64,000 nucleotides of DNA from Alnus glutinosa (Eukaryota > Streptophyta > Magnoliopsida > Fagales > Betulaceae), in assembly GCF_958979055.1 (NCBI RefSeq), contig NC_084899.1:24371501-24435500 (forward strand), given 5' to 3'. How positions within the stretch are numbered: the stretch's first letter is position 1; each line of letters starts with the position of its first letter. A model generated the notes under the pieces. The model did no database searches. It worked only from the letters and a program-made list of their open reading frames with translations, and was not told where the DNA came from. Shown in pieces: positions 36,980-47,648 of this stretch. Position numbers and translations under genes: made by a program.

Positions 36980-37528
36980 AGGCAATTGAATACATAACCT
37001 AAATCAAGCACCAAAACCAACCCAGATGAGTGAACGAAAAAAAAAAACCAGTGGTGTTGTGATGGGTGGGCATCGTTCGATGGGCGGAGGCGACTAAACC
37101 GCGTGTGGTTGAGAGAGATAGGCTGGATGGTAGGTGATGCTCTCTGGCGGAGGCGTACGGTAGGCAGTGGGTGGTGAGCGGCGTACAGTGACCGGTGTAC
37201 ACGGGGTGTTGCTTGAGAGAGGAAAATTTTGGATGGAAGTAAGAGACCTGCGATTGAGTTGGTAATGTTTGGGGAAGAGAAAGTGCGAGAGAGATTTGGG
37301 AACGGCAACTTGCTCAACGGAGGGCGGCGGTGGGCAGAGCCTTTGGGTGGGGAGATTTTGAAAGTTTTGGGACAAAAATTTTCTGAAATGAAGGGATATT
37401 GGATGGACATTAGGTTTTCAACAAAGTTTTTGTGATTTTTTTTTTTCTTTCTCTCCAACTGACGTGGCACCTTACCACGTCAGACTGGTTGTAACCACGT
37501 CTACAAAATAGCATCCCTCGCCAAAAAA

Positions 37529-38232
37529 AGCACGACACCGCTACAAACAATCTCTCTCTCTAGACTTTCTGTCACCTGTACGAACCCCATCTCCACCTCA
37601 ATAGCCACCCACGGAGTTGACCCGTCAACTCGGTCCCAGTCAAACGAGTCCGTCTCACGCCGAGTCATTAAATTAACATGGGGATTACCACCACTACTTT
37701 CTGTCAAAGCCCAGCCGCCCACCACATCATCAAAAATAAAATAAAAAATCAACAGCAACAGAAAAAGCACAGGACGTGACGTCAAGTTAGAAATCCAACG
37801 GTTGCGGTCGCTCGCCGCCCATAATAAAATCATTGAACGCAGGTATTCGCTACTCCCCAAACTACTGTAAAACATCAGATTGCAGCCAAGCCCTTTTGCT
37901 AACCTCGAAATTCTAAAACCCCACTTAAACCTCGGGACAATATAATTAATATTTCTTCACTTTTTACTTTTGACAACAAGATCAGAGAAGTCACGAAAGG
38001 TAAAACTAAACAAGAAATTAATTACTCAGAAAAGAAAAAAAACTTTACGGCGTTACAAGAGAAAGGGACGTCGTGAATATATGGAGACAAATCTTTTAAT
38101 TATCTGTCTTCTCTTCTTCCTTCTACTAGACTACTGTAGAAGACGAAAGTGGAGCATGTCTCCGTTCACATCAGACCGTAACATTAAATTAAGATTTAAG
38201 GGCATGCGCCGCCTGAATGAGTATCAGTGTGA
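37529..38232. other. Intergenic, right flank of the Pack-MULE-like element
   Basis: The part 37530-37870 is moderately GC-rich and promoter-like (TGACGTCA-like GTGACGTCAAG near 37776, a MYB-type CAACGGTTG near 37798). No coding sequence could be supported. The rest is the 3' flank of the first secreted-peptide gene. Confidence 0.4.
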
Positions 38233-38649
38233 TCAACCAGCCAAGCCCCTTTGGTTAATTGTTGAAGCCCGGCCAGGGGTGTAAGGGTCGCCATTGGGAG
38301 CTGGCGGAGGCCGGACAGAAGCCTTCTTCAGTGAGCCTGACGACGGAGCGATGGCGCTTTGACCTGTTGTTGCAACAGGGATGTAGGTCCCAGGGTTTGG
38401 AGCCGATGGAGGAACAAAACCCTTCTCCAGTGAGCCGAGGAGAGGAGCCACAGCGGAGCCCCCTGCAGCAGGTATGTTACGTATGTATGTGCCGGGATTT
38501 GGGGCCGACGGAAGGAGAGGATCCTTCTCCGGTGAGCCCAGCGGAGGAGCAACACTGTGACCTCGGTTGGCTACAGGTGGATGGCCATCTGCATGGTTGC
38601 TCATGGTCACAAGGAAAAGCACAACAGTGATCACGAGAAGCCTCGCCAT
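38233..38649 (-). CDS. Small secreted proline-rich repeat protein (candidate peptide precursor), copy 1
   Basis: The 138-residue product starts with a signal peptide (MARLLVITVVLFLV, cleavage likely near Ala20-Asp-Gly). Three related units follow: VAPPLGSPEKDPLLPSAPNP, VAPLLGSLEKGFVPPSAPNP, then IAPSSGSLKKASVRPPPAPN. The first two share PSAPNPGTYI. The K-x-VPPSAPNP core recalls Pro-rich plant peptide hormones (IDA, PIP, CLE), but matches none closely enough to name. The ATG at 38649 was chosen over one 21 bases upstream because it aligns with the start of copy 2. A TATAAAAG box at 38703-38710 is conserved with copy 2. The stop of copy 2 is read through here (TAA is TAC), adding about 16 residues. 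A secreted structural protein is the alternative. Confidence 0.7.
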   Translation of the reverse strand: MARLLVITVVLFLVTMSNHADGHPPVANRGHSVAPPLGSPEKDPLLPSAPNPGTYIRNIPAAGGSAVAPLLGSLEKGFVPPSAPNPGTYIPVATTGQSAIAPSSGSLKKASVRPPPAPNGDPYTPGRASTINQRGLAG

Positions 38650-38702
38650 CTCCGACTGCCGAGTTGCCAACGCTGGTGTACGAGTTTATGAAAAATGGAC
38701 TT

Positions 38703-38710
38703 CTTTTATA
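38703..38710 (-). promoter_or_regulatory. TATA box of peptide gene copy 1
   Basis: TATAAAAG on the minus strand lies 54 bases before the ATG. The surrounding CCTATAAAAGAAGTCC is conserved at copy 2 as CCTATAAGAAGTCC. Confidence 0.6.
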
Positions 38711-38889
38711 GGCAAAATTCTCTTTGCAAAAATGTCTTCTGTTCAACTTATGGGGTGGGTCCCCCAATCAGTACTTCCCGCTTCCAAAACCATGTCCCCC
38801 GACAGTTGGGTAGTACTGTCAAGCATGACGTGGATACTCGCCGGATCTCAGTACGACGGTGCGCCCAACTTTTACTGCCATTTGCATGA

Positions 38890-38916
38890 CGTGTGATGTG
38901 AGGCGAATTATCTCTC

Positions 38917-38949
<33 letters not shown>

Positions 38950-39895
38950 TCTGATGTGTGAGGCGAATTATCTTTTTTTTTTTTGCCCACCCCTAAATTT
39001 TTTTCCTGATTTTACTGCCTGTGGGTTTTTCTATTTCTTTCTTATTCTTTTTCTTTTTTCCTTTTTTTTTTCTTTTTTTTTTTTTTTTAAAAAAAGAAGA
39101 TGTTTTGACGAAATTCAGATATATGCGTATGTATCAATGAGGCTATATATAGTTACTTACTTTGATATAATAATAATTTGTTTAGAAGCATGACAAAATT
39201 CAAATATAAAAATAATTTTATTTTTAAAACGGCGACACCCAAACATGCCATTAATTTGTTCATAAGTATAGTCACTTACTTTTTGATTCTTTTGTTTTTT
39301 TTTTCATAGGCAAAAACTTATAAGAAACCTGCATTGTGATTGATAAAATGTTTTACTTTTTCTTTTTTCTTTTTTCTTTTTTTTTTTTTAATTTGAAAAA
39401 GATTTGTAGTGAAGATCAATTGTGGTTGTTTTAGTTGGGCAGATCATAATAGTATTTGTCAATTGAGAGCCGCACATGAGGGCGGTGAAAACTGCAAGCA
39501 CTCTGACTAAATCATAGCTTGACTTAGCCTCATTAAGGCATCAATGTAATTCAAGACGGTTAATACTAACCGTCCATTTCGAAAGTAAACGGAGCACTTT
39601 AGTACATGTCCAATTATTTGAAGATTTCTTGAGGCCACTGAACCACCACTATCACTTATAGTTCATATATATATATATCATATGTTTTACTTAATTAAGA
39701 ACTATCAAATTAGTTTGTTAAAAAACTTTATAATAAAAGATATAGTACTAATTATAACACGGTCTGGTTTCATTTGCCATCCAAGTCCCAAAGACAACAA
39801 CTTGTGGATGGATAGGTAAAGGAAAAAAAAATAAAAAAATCAATGGTTAGATATTAATTCTGCCGTAGCATATGGAAGTAACGGTTGGAACGCTT
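38890..39895. other. Upstream region of peptide gene copy 1, no gene seen
   Basis: T-rich tracts near 38920-38985 and 39040-39090 are followed by AT-rich DNA. Blocks at 39310-39350 and 39680-39820 match module B. No protein-like frame is present. Confidence 0.55.
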
Positions 39896-40097
39896 CAGGG
39901 GCGGTCTTACATTGGGGCTAGGGGGGCCCAAGCCCCAAAATTTTCCCTTAATTTTTTTTTTTCACAAAAAAAAATAATAATAATAATTAAAATTTTACCC
40001 CTTAATTTTTTAATTTTTTTAATTTTGTCCCCTCAAATTTTTTTTTTTGATTTAGCCCCTCCACTTTTACAAGCCTGGATCCGCCACTGGAACGCTT
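39888..40097. mobile_element. hAT-type MITE with 8-bp target duplication
   Basis: The element at 39896-40089 (194 bp) starts CAGGGGCGG and ends CCGCCACTG. GAACGCTT flanks both sides (39888-39895 and 40090-40097). The interior is A/T-rich with GCCCC words near both ends. The 8-bp duplication and CAGGG-type tip fit hAT. It is absent from the matching place in module B, so it was inserted after or independently of the duplication. Confidence 0.85.
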
Positions 40098-40557
40098 GGA
40101 AGGGTGGAGTGGGTCAAAGATAGACAGGGGCGCTTAGACCTTTTTTCTCCTCACCGACCATTTGCGACCAAGCTAGGCAGATAGCAATAGCATCACGCCA
40201 TTCTCGAATCACCTTACTTTAAAATGCGTTTTAAAAGTGTCTTGTGGGCTATTGCGTATTGAATACGCTATATTCAAAACACTTCATTCTAATATCATGT
40301 CCTTAACTTTTTCCTTTCACAATTCTATATTGCAATTTTTTTTTTTTTTTTAATTCCATAGATTACAGCTCCTTCGGGTGTTCAATTTTTTTTTTTAATA
40401 TTATATTTTACTATATTTTGCTATATTTAAAATGATAAATACCGAAAATATTTATTTTTTAAAATTATGTTTTGATGATTTAGAGAATTTGAATCAAAAT
40501 TTGAAAAAAATGTTTATGAGTGTTAATTAAATTGAATATAATTAGGAAAAATATATG

Positions 40558-40581
40558 ACAATAATAATAATAATAATAATA

Positions 40582-40626
<45 letters not shown>

Positions 40627-40655
40627 AATTATTATTATTATTATTATTATAAAAC
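40558..40655. repeat. AAT/ATT microsatellite
   Basis: Runs of AAT then ATT triplets extend over about 95 bases. The open frames across it, poly-Ile or poly-Asn, are artefacts of the repeat. Confidence 0.95.
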
Positions 40656-40996
40656 TAAAAAAACCGATTTTTTTTTTTTTTTTAAAAAAATAGGGTGGTT
40701 TTCGAGCCACCCTCGAAGTCATCCCCAGCTGCTATTTTAGGAATGGCTTAGCTACCCTCGAATCAGACGAAGGTGGTCGATCCACCCTACCACTTTTGGG
40801 TTTTTATTTTTTTTTAGTTTGGTTTAAAACGAGTCGAAAAATGAGTCGAGGAAAACCCGAGTATAATTTTAACCTAAAAAACCAACCCAAACAACTTTTT
40901 CAAATATAATAAAAAATAATTCAATATAATACAAAACTCAAACATGGCCTTAATTAATATTTGAATGACAAACTTATGTGGTTTCTCCTTTAATTA

Positions 40997-41975
40997 CAGG
41001 GAATTTGTGGCTTTTGTATTTTTTATTTTTTATAAATGCATGGAAAAGAATTACAAATTAAAGCTAAAGCTAAGTTTGTGACTTAAAGAAAAAAAAATAC
41101 AACAAATAAGGGCTGGGCAACCCAACGGAAATTAACTAGGAATGAAAGTACGTAAAGGCAATGCATCAAATTAAGATGTGAGCCTATTGATACTTAGTCC
41201 AGATGCCAATAATCGGGTCACCAGTAAAAGTGGTTAATTGTGTCTAATGAGTCTAGAGGACCCAAACACCGATATAGAGAAAAATATGGAGAAGATACAA
41301 AAAGCAAAAGGTCCATAAATACAGAGATAAAACAAACACAACACAACACAGCACCAATGGAGAGAAGGGGTTGGGAGTCGCCAGTGGCAACGTGTGAAGA
41401 CCATGAGCCACAATTGGAAAACCTCTTTCCAACAGTGGTCGTCAGGGGCTGCTAGGAACCGCCGACAACAGGGGCAGGGGAAGGCTGGAGGGAGAAGCGC
41501 GGCCACCACGCGCCAGAAAGTGAGACTCACTCGCTGGCGCGTGCATGTCACGCTCCGGTACGTGGACGTCGGGAGAGACCACAACTAGTGTCGGTGGAGA
41601 TGGAAGACGCTAGTGAATACTAATGAGAGGCATGTGTCGTGCAAAAGTTGACTGAGATTTAGATCCAAAAATTTTGACCTAAGAACTTAGCCAAAATTTG
41701 CGGTAGACATAGTGGAAGAAGGAGATGGTCGGTGAGATCTGTGTTGAGGATAAGGAAAGCAAATAAAATACCTTAAAGGAGGTGGATAGAATTAGAAGAA
41801 GTTCTAGTAAGATAAACGCCTCAATAGAGGCGTTAGCATATGGAGGAAATAAGAGAGAAGGAGAAAAGGGAGAGGAGGGGGAGGGAAGCACAGAGCTTCC
41901 CTCCCGCCCATGATGTTTTATCGTATGGGTTTTTCGTGAAGATTAGGACTTGAATCTGGATATTTTGGGTACTCG
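40997..41975 (+). pseudogene. Decayed 2-oxoglutarate dioxygenase exon 3 remnant, module A
   Basis: Only traces remain: the acceptor and exon start CAGGGAATTTGTGGCTT at about 40997, and CTTGAATCTGGATATTTTGG at about 41950, matching exon 3 of the intact gene at 59519-59837. About 0.9 kb of unrelated DNA lies between. It shares the truncated exon start with module B, so the decay began before the A/B duplication. Confidence 0.5.
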
Positions 41976-42719
41976 AATTGTAGTGTAATTTGGATAGAGC
42001 ATTGCGGAGCCCATTTATTCCTTACAACCTAAAATGCGAGGCCTACCTTCTTTTCAGAATGTGGACACCCTCCATGTGAACGGACCCGACCAAATTAAAA
42101 TACAATTCGAACAGCCAAATTGTAAGCCTCTGAAAAATATTGTAAAACTGCTGCAAAGACTTACTACTGTTCTTCAACAAATTTTTTGGAACTTGAATAA
42201 AGTTCCGGCTTTTGGGAACTGTGACCAAATATTCGTGATAAATTCGATAAAATTGTAGTTCTAAAATATAATCAAATTTTATATTTGATAAATTCATAAA
42301 CTGCAAGTTGATGTTTCCACCTGCCAATTAGGGATGAGAACAATAATTCCATAAATGAAGCCAATATATAACTCTTTAGGCATGCTTCCTGAATTCTCTG
42401 TGCCCACATTTTGCCAATTTGCTTCATAGGAGGTGGTTCCGTTATTTTCGGCGAGCTACTATAACCTTTTACGTCTTCTTTGCTAGTCTTTTATACCGAA
42501 TGCTTGGTATGAGGTCATTGTTTTAACGAACTAAATTAGAGAAATTTCTTTCAATTTTTTTTTTAAAAATAAAAATAAAAATAAATATAAACTTTGTTTA
42601 ATAGTGCTATTGAAGTTGAAAAGGCAGGGTTGGGTATCGATTCGGTAGGTGGTTAAGTCGGTTAACCGACTTTTATCGGAATGCAGTCGATGAATTATTT
42701 CGGTTAAATCGGTTAACAT

Positions 42720-42850
42720 GAGTAATGAAACGATGTCGTTTTGATATTTTTAAAGGAATAAAAAAAAAATAAAAAATAAACAAGAAGAAGAAGAAGAAAA
42801 AAGATCAAACGTTTTGTTCTTACTAAAACGACATCGTTTCGTTTTATGCC
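42720..42850. repeat. Inverted repeat ACGATGTCGTTTT
   Basis: GAAACGATGTCGTTTT near 42726 and AAAACGACATCGTTTC near 42825 are inverted copies about 85 bases apart. Upstream are repeated CGGTTAACCG-like words (42655-42715). It is a repeat remnant of unknown type. Confidence 0.5.
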
Positions 42851-42949
42851 AGTTTGGTTAATTGGTCGAAAAAAAAAAAAAAAAAAATTTGTCTTATCCT
42901 AACGGTCATATTTTTGAAAATTTGTTTTTTCCTAACAGGGTTGTACTAA

Positions 42950-43130
42950 GACTGATTTGTGTGAGGGAGAGAAAAAAAAAAAATGATAATTTTTTTAGTT
43001 TTCTGATGATTTAGGGACTGAATAGTACTCACCAGTTCATTAACCAAACATTTTTAGTTAAACTGGTGAGACTGCTGAAAGTAATTTTTAGGTGCTTTAA
43101 CTATTGATGAAGCTATTAAAAATGTTCTTG
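42950..43130. repeat. Dispersed repeat shared with 56830-57040
   Basis: GTTAAACTGGTGAGACTGCTGAA here and GTTAAAGTGGTGAGGCTGCT near 56932 are in the same context (TACTCACCAG / ATTACTCATCAAA upstream; GATGAAGCTATTAAAAATG / AATGAAGCTACTATGAATG downstream). The type is unknown. Confidence 0.5.
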
Positions 43131-43566
43131 CCTACCGTAACGTGAAAAATGAGAAAGATAGCATTGAACATTCAAGGAAAGAGACATTCCTTGTTTGTTT
43201 TTTTCAAAGAGAAAATGTAATAGATCGAATAGCACACCTTTGTGGAAAGATGTGGAAGTCGGACAACAACTTTGCTTTCCAGACAAGTCCCACAACGAGA
43301 ATCATATTTTCCGAACAATTTCCCCCACGAATCGGTATTATCTCAATTATCAACTCATTATTAATTTTTCTTACCCCTATTCAAAGTCCACGCAAGACTA
43401 ATCGCGCTTAGTTACGACGGCACTCCACTGACGCAACCTTGTTTTTTTTCGCAGTCTCTCACAACTTTTTATTTTTTTATATTATTTTATTCTTTCTTTT
43501 AGATTAAAATTTAATATAAAAGGGGGGGAGGGAGCCGGTCATTGGTCATTTTGAATTGGAAGACTA

Positions 43567-43675
43567 CAATTCAAAATGAAAATCATAAAGAAAATCTGTC
43601 CTGAAATCAGATATAACCAAAATCATAAAGATCATAACATCCAAATGAAAGCTTAACAGAAATAGACGGAAGAAC
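43567..43675 (+). repeat. 109-bp direct repeat of 62128-62236
   Basis: It is nearly identical to 62128-62236, with the same length and about four differences, starting CAATTCAAAATGAAAATCAT and ending ATAGACGGAAGAAC. The other copy lies in intron 3 of the dioxygenase gene, 18.5 kb away. Confidence 0.9.
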
Positions 43676-43852
43676 ATGGTCACTAAGGAAGAGCAATCAA
43701 TAGAAAAAAGAGAAGATACTAGAAGGCAGAAACTATGCATGCACGTGGACTGAAGACAGTAGTTTGCATTCAATTGCAAAGTTAGTTTAGAAGTTAGGTA
43801 GTTAGCTCTTGGTGCAAGGCTTTATACGAAGAAAATAAGATGTTCATTACAT

Positions 43853-44162
43853 CGTGCCCGCGATGAGATCTTCCCAGCGCAGGATCATGACTTCAACTAC
43901 GTGCATGAGGCCACTGATCATGTGTCTAAACATGATTACACCCCCAAGACAAACCGCAGAATCAAAGGGTTTTTATCAATGCTAATGCATGTTCTTCCCA
44001 CGGAAGGAAAAGGTTGTGTTGGGTTTGAATAATCCAAAGAAAAGCAGATGGTTTCCTAGGTGGGATCCTGCAAATAGGTGGCCTCAAGGCTGGTGCTGAT
44101 GATTCAAATTTTATGCATTCAAAAGAAGAATTAATTGGCAGTGAAGAATCGCTGGTCATGGA
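43853..44162 (+). pseudogene. Truncated, frameshifted copy of the WPQGWC small-protein gene
   Basis: It matches 27277-27579 closely, including part of the 3' UTR, but lacks the 5' part of the gene and any start. A 3-bp insertion (ACT after GAGGCC) keeps frame. A 4-bp insertion at GCTAATGCATGTTC shifts it, and the frame soon stops at TAA before the Trp-rich tail. The parent gene is intact, so this is the derived copy. Confidence 0.88.
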
Positions 44163-44270
44163 GGGAAATCAGGGTTCGTTTGATCATACTTTTTAGATGT
44201 GCTTTTTTACTTTTTTGTTGAAAAAAAATTATGATATGAAATAAAAGGTAAAAGTAATTTTAAGTGTTCA

Positions 44271-44560
44271 CTACAAGAAATTCCATCATTTTTTGCGTTT
44301 ATTTTGAGACAAGAAGTAGGAATTAAAAGTCAAGAAACCCCCTGATCTTTAATTCCTGACATTAGACTTAAGTCGCAGTACCTTTAGTCGAGAAAATGTA
44401 TTTCCTGGCACATAACTTAAGTGGCAGAGGCACATAAGTCATGTGCAGGAAATAGTTCTTCCTGGCACATAAAAAGAAAAACTTATTTCCTAGCACCATT
44501 TTAAAAAATTTGATTATACTGGAATTGTCAATTCCTATATAATCAATTTTTTTACAACCT
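44271..44560 (+). mobile_element. Possible CACTA (CMC) transposon end fragment
   Basis: CACTACAAGAAA is the common terminal repeat of plant CACTA elements. Behind it, subterminal-like repeats occur (TTCCTGGCACATAA twice, near 44400 and 44459). The opposite end, TTTCTTGTAGTG, was not found in the window, so only a fragment or a solo end is present. Confidence 0.5.
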
Positions 44561-45299
44561 GTGAATATATATAATCAATACATTCATTAGGAGACATACA
44601 TCATTATTAGAATTCATGAAATTCATGATAACTCATCTTAAAAATGAAGAAATGAATCGAAATTGACAAATATAGTGTCAAGCATATTATATGTTTAATC
44701 AATATAACAAAATAATATCAAACAATCCCAACTATTAATTAAGAAACATTCAAAAAATTAATATGATCAATCTCATTGTCAGTAACAAGCTACAAAAATA
44801 TTTAATTAGATTTTTATTAATTCGGATTGTGTCTCCCCATTCCCGAAGGTGTATATACCAAGTCCCTGCCTTTTTCCTTCATGCCATGCCATGCCATGCC
44901 AGGCTCCCTCATACTGATGCCCATTCCCAAACCGATAGACTCCAAAACCCTGCATTTTGTCTGCAAAATATTCCCCAGCATATGTGTCTCCATTCCTGCA
45001 TTTTCATATGAAGCACATTATTACATTAGCTTGAGAAAGTAGAAAGTAGCAAGTAATCTGAATGGAAATTAGAAAGTAGTCCGAGGACATAAATACACTT
45101 GCTGAGTACTTTCTGACAACCTAATAAGATTTAGTATATAATTATTACGGGAGAGGAGAGCTGGCCCCAGAGAGAAAAAGTAAAAAGTAGAAAGAAGAGA
45201 GGTGATTGAGTAGGAGGGAGGCCTCCCTCCCCCAATGGTACTTCCCTCTTAGTCCTTTTAGGATTATGGAAGTTTTTTGTTTTCCCCCCTGTATTAGAT

Positions 45300-45415
45300 C
45301 CAGTGGAGCTTTTATTCTCCTAATCCTCCTAGGGCTATGGAGCTTTTGTTCTCCTAGTCATTCTAGGGTTATGGAGCTTTAGGTCTCCTAGTCATTTTAG
45401 GGCTATGGAGTTTTG
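45300..45415 (+). repeat. Minisatellite, unit about 36 bp
   Basis: GGGCTATGGAGCTTTTGTTC, GGGTTATGGAGCTTTAGGTC and GGGCTATGGAGTTTTGTG recur, each linked by TCCTAGTCATT, giving about three units. Confidence 0.75.
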
Positions 45416-47442
45416 TGTTTTTTTTCTTTGTTTTTGGTTTTTTCATGCAAGAAAGCTAACACGAGACGTCTCGTAGGGAAGTAGTCTCTCTGTCCGTGTC
45501 GCCGATGAAAATTTGGCTGAGCTTTCTTCTTCTACATCTACTTTTGAAGTCAGATTTATGTTTTTCCACCAGTTCTTGCAAGACATGAGCAATTTCTCTT
45601 TCGATGTTGGCTGGGTGCTTTCTGTAGTTTTTTTTTTATTTTTTTCTGTTTTTTTAAAGTAGTTTTTGAAAGTCTGTCAGTTAAATTTGCAGATTTTACT
45701 GGAATTTTTATAACTTGTTAGTTAAATCAACCCTCTTTTCTTTGTTAGGGGTGTTTTATTGTTAAAGAGTGGCTCAAACATTTATCTTTTTAATACTTGT
45801 TTATTTGTAGGCGGCGCTCAAGTTAGATTTTTCTGACTTAGTGTGTAGGGTGCATGTCGATATGCCTCTATTCACTGTATTCACTTTTGGGCCTCTTTAA
45901 ATTAATGCATGGTGATAGCTCCGGTTATTTTGTTAAAAAAAAAAAGCATATAATTATTACTAATATAGTGTAAAAAAATAAAAAATAAAAAAATTTACCC
46001 TCACCATGTGAAAACATATTGGAAAAATTAGTTAAGTAAATAAAGAAAAACACCCATAAAAACTTCAAATGACCAGTTCAAATTAAACTTCAAACAATCA
46101 CTACATTATTTAATGTTAAGCAGGCCGGAAACGTAAAGTGGAAATCCAAGTTACACTAAACCAGCTACCTTCTAATTCTTTAGCCTTGAACGTACAAACT
46201 AGCCAATCCATATATTTTCTTTATAAGCAAAGTCAGCCTTAAGTATCATATGAAATTTTTAAAAGAGGGAAAATGTACAGAACATGATTCATATCCACCA
46301 ATATAAGCACATAATTAACGCAAACACATATTAATTGTTAGGTTGTTATTTTCACATATTTTGCAACTAGAAGCTAGGCCGGCCACAAGTAAGAACTCGA
46401 CACTCTAATTCACGTACGTTTGTGTGTTTCTTAAGCTCACTATTTCAAAAAAAAAAAATGGAATATTGGAATGTAATGACGTATACAATTCTAAAGGTTG
46501 AATACAGCCCTCTCCTACCAAAATTCTGTCCTCTCAGTGCCCATCGGGGAAGGAGAAGGTTAAGGAGATATCCATCCTTGAAGTCCACTAATTTCATGTC
46601 GGCTTTATGTCTCTTCTACGAGCTTTGGCGCCAGCGTCACTCCCACGAGCTTCACTTGTGAGTTGTGGCTGGGCAGTGTTTTCCACGCGTTATCTCGTTA
46701 CGTCTTTGGCCTTAATCGGGCTGTGTCTGACGGCAGACTGCAATGCATTAATCAATAAAATCACGTGACTAAATTGGATGCTCTCTCCCCTTGATCGATT
46801 GATCGATCTTGGGTTTCTACACAAAATGCTTCATATATTTTCTTCTCTTTAATCGTAATTTACAGTAATTCATATATAAATTTTAAATTTTAGCAATTAA
46901 TCAATAAAATCACGTGATTTGATGCAACAGTCTTCCACAATTAATAAAAAAACATGTCTGTTTTGGTTGAATCGTTAGTTTGTTTTTATTTTGTATTTTG
47001 TTTCTCTAATTTGTTTGTGCAGTATTTATAAAAAAAAGTATAAAAAAAAAATTAAAATATTTTTTATTTAATTTTTTTAAGAGAAGTAAAAGTGCGTTAA
47101 AAATTTTAGGATTGCTTCTCAAACAACTTCGTCATATTCGTCATGCAAGTTCTGGGATGTATCTCTTCCTGGGGCAATGGGCATGCTGAACACTTCTCGA
47201 AGGTGGTCGAGTTAAGTGAATTTTTAGGGAATATAATGAGGTCATTATTATTTTTATTGCTATTTTATTATATGTTCATCCATATTTCTTCCTTAATCCT
47301 TTTACCAACTAAAATAATGCTACACTGTTGGGGGATGATCGATTGATGATTCAAATGGTAAAGGATTAATAATTACAAGTTACGTACCCCATGCATTTAG
47401 CTAGCTCTCAAACCTCCTTCAAGTTTTCCTCGTGGTCTAGAT

Positions 47443-47648
47443 TAAATTGATGAGAAATGATCCCTACACTCATTTCTTATAACAACCACACAATAAGCTG
47501 ACGTGGCTGGTAATATTTTATTATTTTTTTACAAAAATAAAAGAAAACAAAACAAAACAAAAAAAAATAATAAAATACTATCAGCCACGTCAGCTTGTTG
47601 TGGGACTGTTGTGAGAAATGAGTGTAGGGATCATTTCTCTAAATTGAT
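47443..47648. mobile_element. Mutator-type MITE with 9-bp target duplication
   Basis: The element at 47452-47639 (188 bp) has tips GAGAAATGATCCCTACACTC at the left and the exact complement at the right. The arms extend through AAGCTGACGTGGCTG. TAAATTGAT flanks it at 47443-47451 and 47640-47648. The centre is A-rich. Confidence 0.88.

Larger units (their letters stand above)
29799..37528. mobile_element. Pack-MULE-like element carrying gene fragments
   Basis: The inferred element is 29808-37519 (7,712 bp; about 4.8 kb without the nested solo LTR). Both ends start GAG. The left then reads TCGTAGACCCAGTTACGACC and the complement of the right reads TTGTAGACGTGGTTACAACC. Both continue to CTGACGTGG...CCACGTCAG and an A-rich tract, giving inverted ends of about 80 bp that differ mainly by a 10-bp insertion on the left. 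GCCAAAGAA (29799-29807) and GCCAAAAAA (37520-37528) fit a 9-bp duplication with one mismatch. No transposase is visible. The cargo includes a VARICOSE/EDC4 3' fragment (35119-35623), a duplicated anonymous segment and GC-rich leader-like sequence at 30000-30150. Confidence 0.7.
38150..42535. repeat. Segmental duplication, module A
   Basis: It is collinear with 48630-52893 over several blocks: the peptide gene, CAACAACTTGTGGATGG (39796 and 49888), AAAACACTTCATTCTAAT (40276 and 50091), CAGGGAATTTGTGGCTT (40998 and 50233) and GCCAATTAG...AACTCTTTAGG (42323 and 52671). Insertions, including a hAT MITE and about 0.9 kb near 41.0-41.9 kb, separate the blocks. Confidence 0.8.
44163..47442. other. 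Intergenic, repeats, no gene seen
   Basis: It includes a CACTA-type end (CACTACAAGAAATTCC at 44271), a short minisatellite (45300-45415) and AT-rich DNA. ATCAATAAAATCACGTGA occurs twice (46750 and 46900), each with a CACGTG G-box. Frames at 46422-46661 and 47143-47346 have no recognisable similarity. Confidence 0.5.

Noticed and set aside
36937-37470. 177-codon minus-strand open frame
   Set aside because: It starts in the inverted terminal repeat, runs into a poly-Pro stretch made by the G27 tract, and shows no domain.
37501-37875. 124-codon minus-strand open frame
   Set aside because: It crosses the end of the Pack-MULE-like element and has no recognisable motif; it is promoter-like sequence.
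38259-38630. 123-codon plus-strand frame opposite peptide gene copy 1
   Set aside because: It is a mirror frame of the repeat-containing gene without a signal peptide or promoter; the minus-strand frame is conserved in copy 2 and this one is not.
38233-38649. Assigning the peptide gene to IDA, CLE, PIP or CEP
   Set aside because: The PSAPNPGT core resembles each in part, but the diagnostic C-terminal residues of those families are missing.
38650-38670. Earlier ATG for peptide gene copy 1
   Set aside because: It adds seven polar residues before the signal peptide and is not shared by copy 2, whose start aligns with 38649.
40480-40740. Poly-Asn/poly-Ile open frames
   Set aside because: They are products of the AAT/ATT microsatellite.
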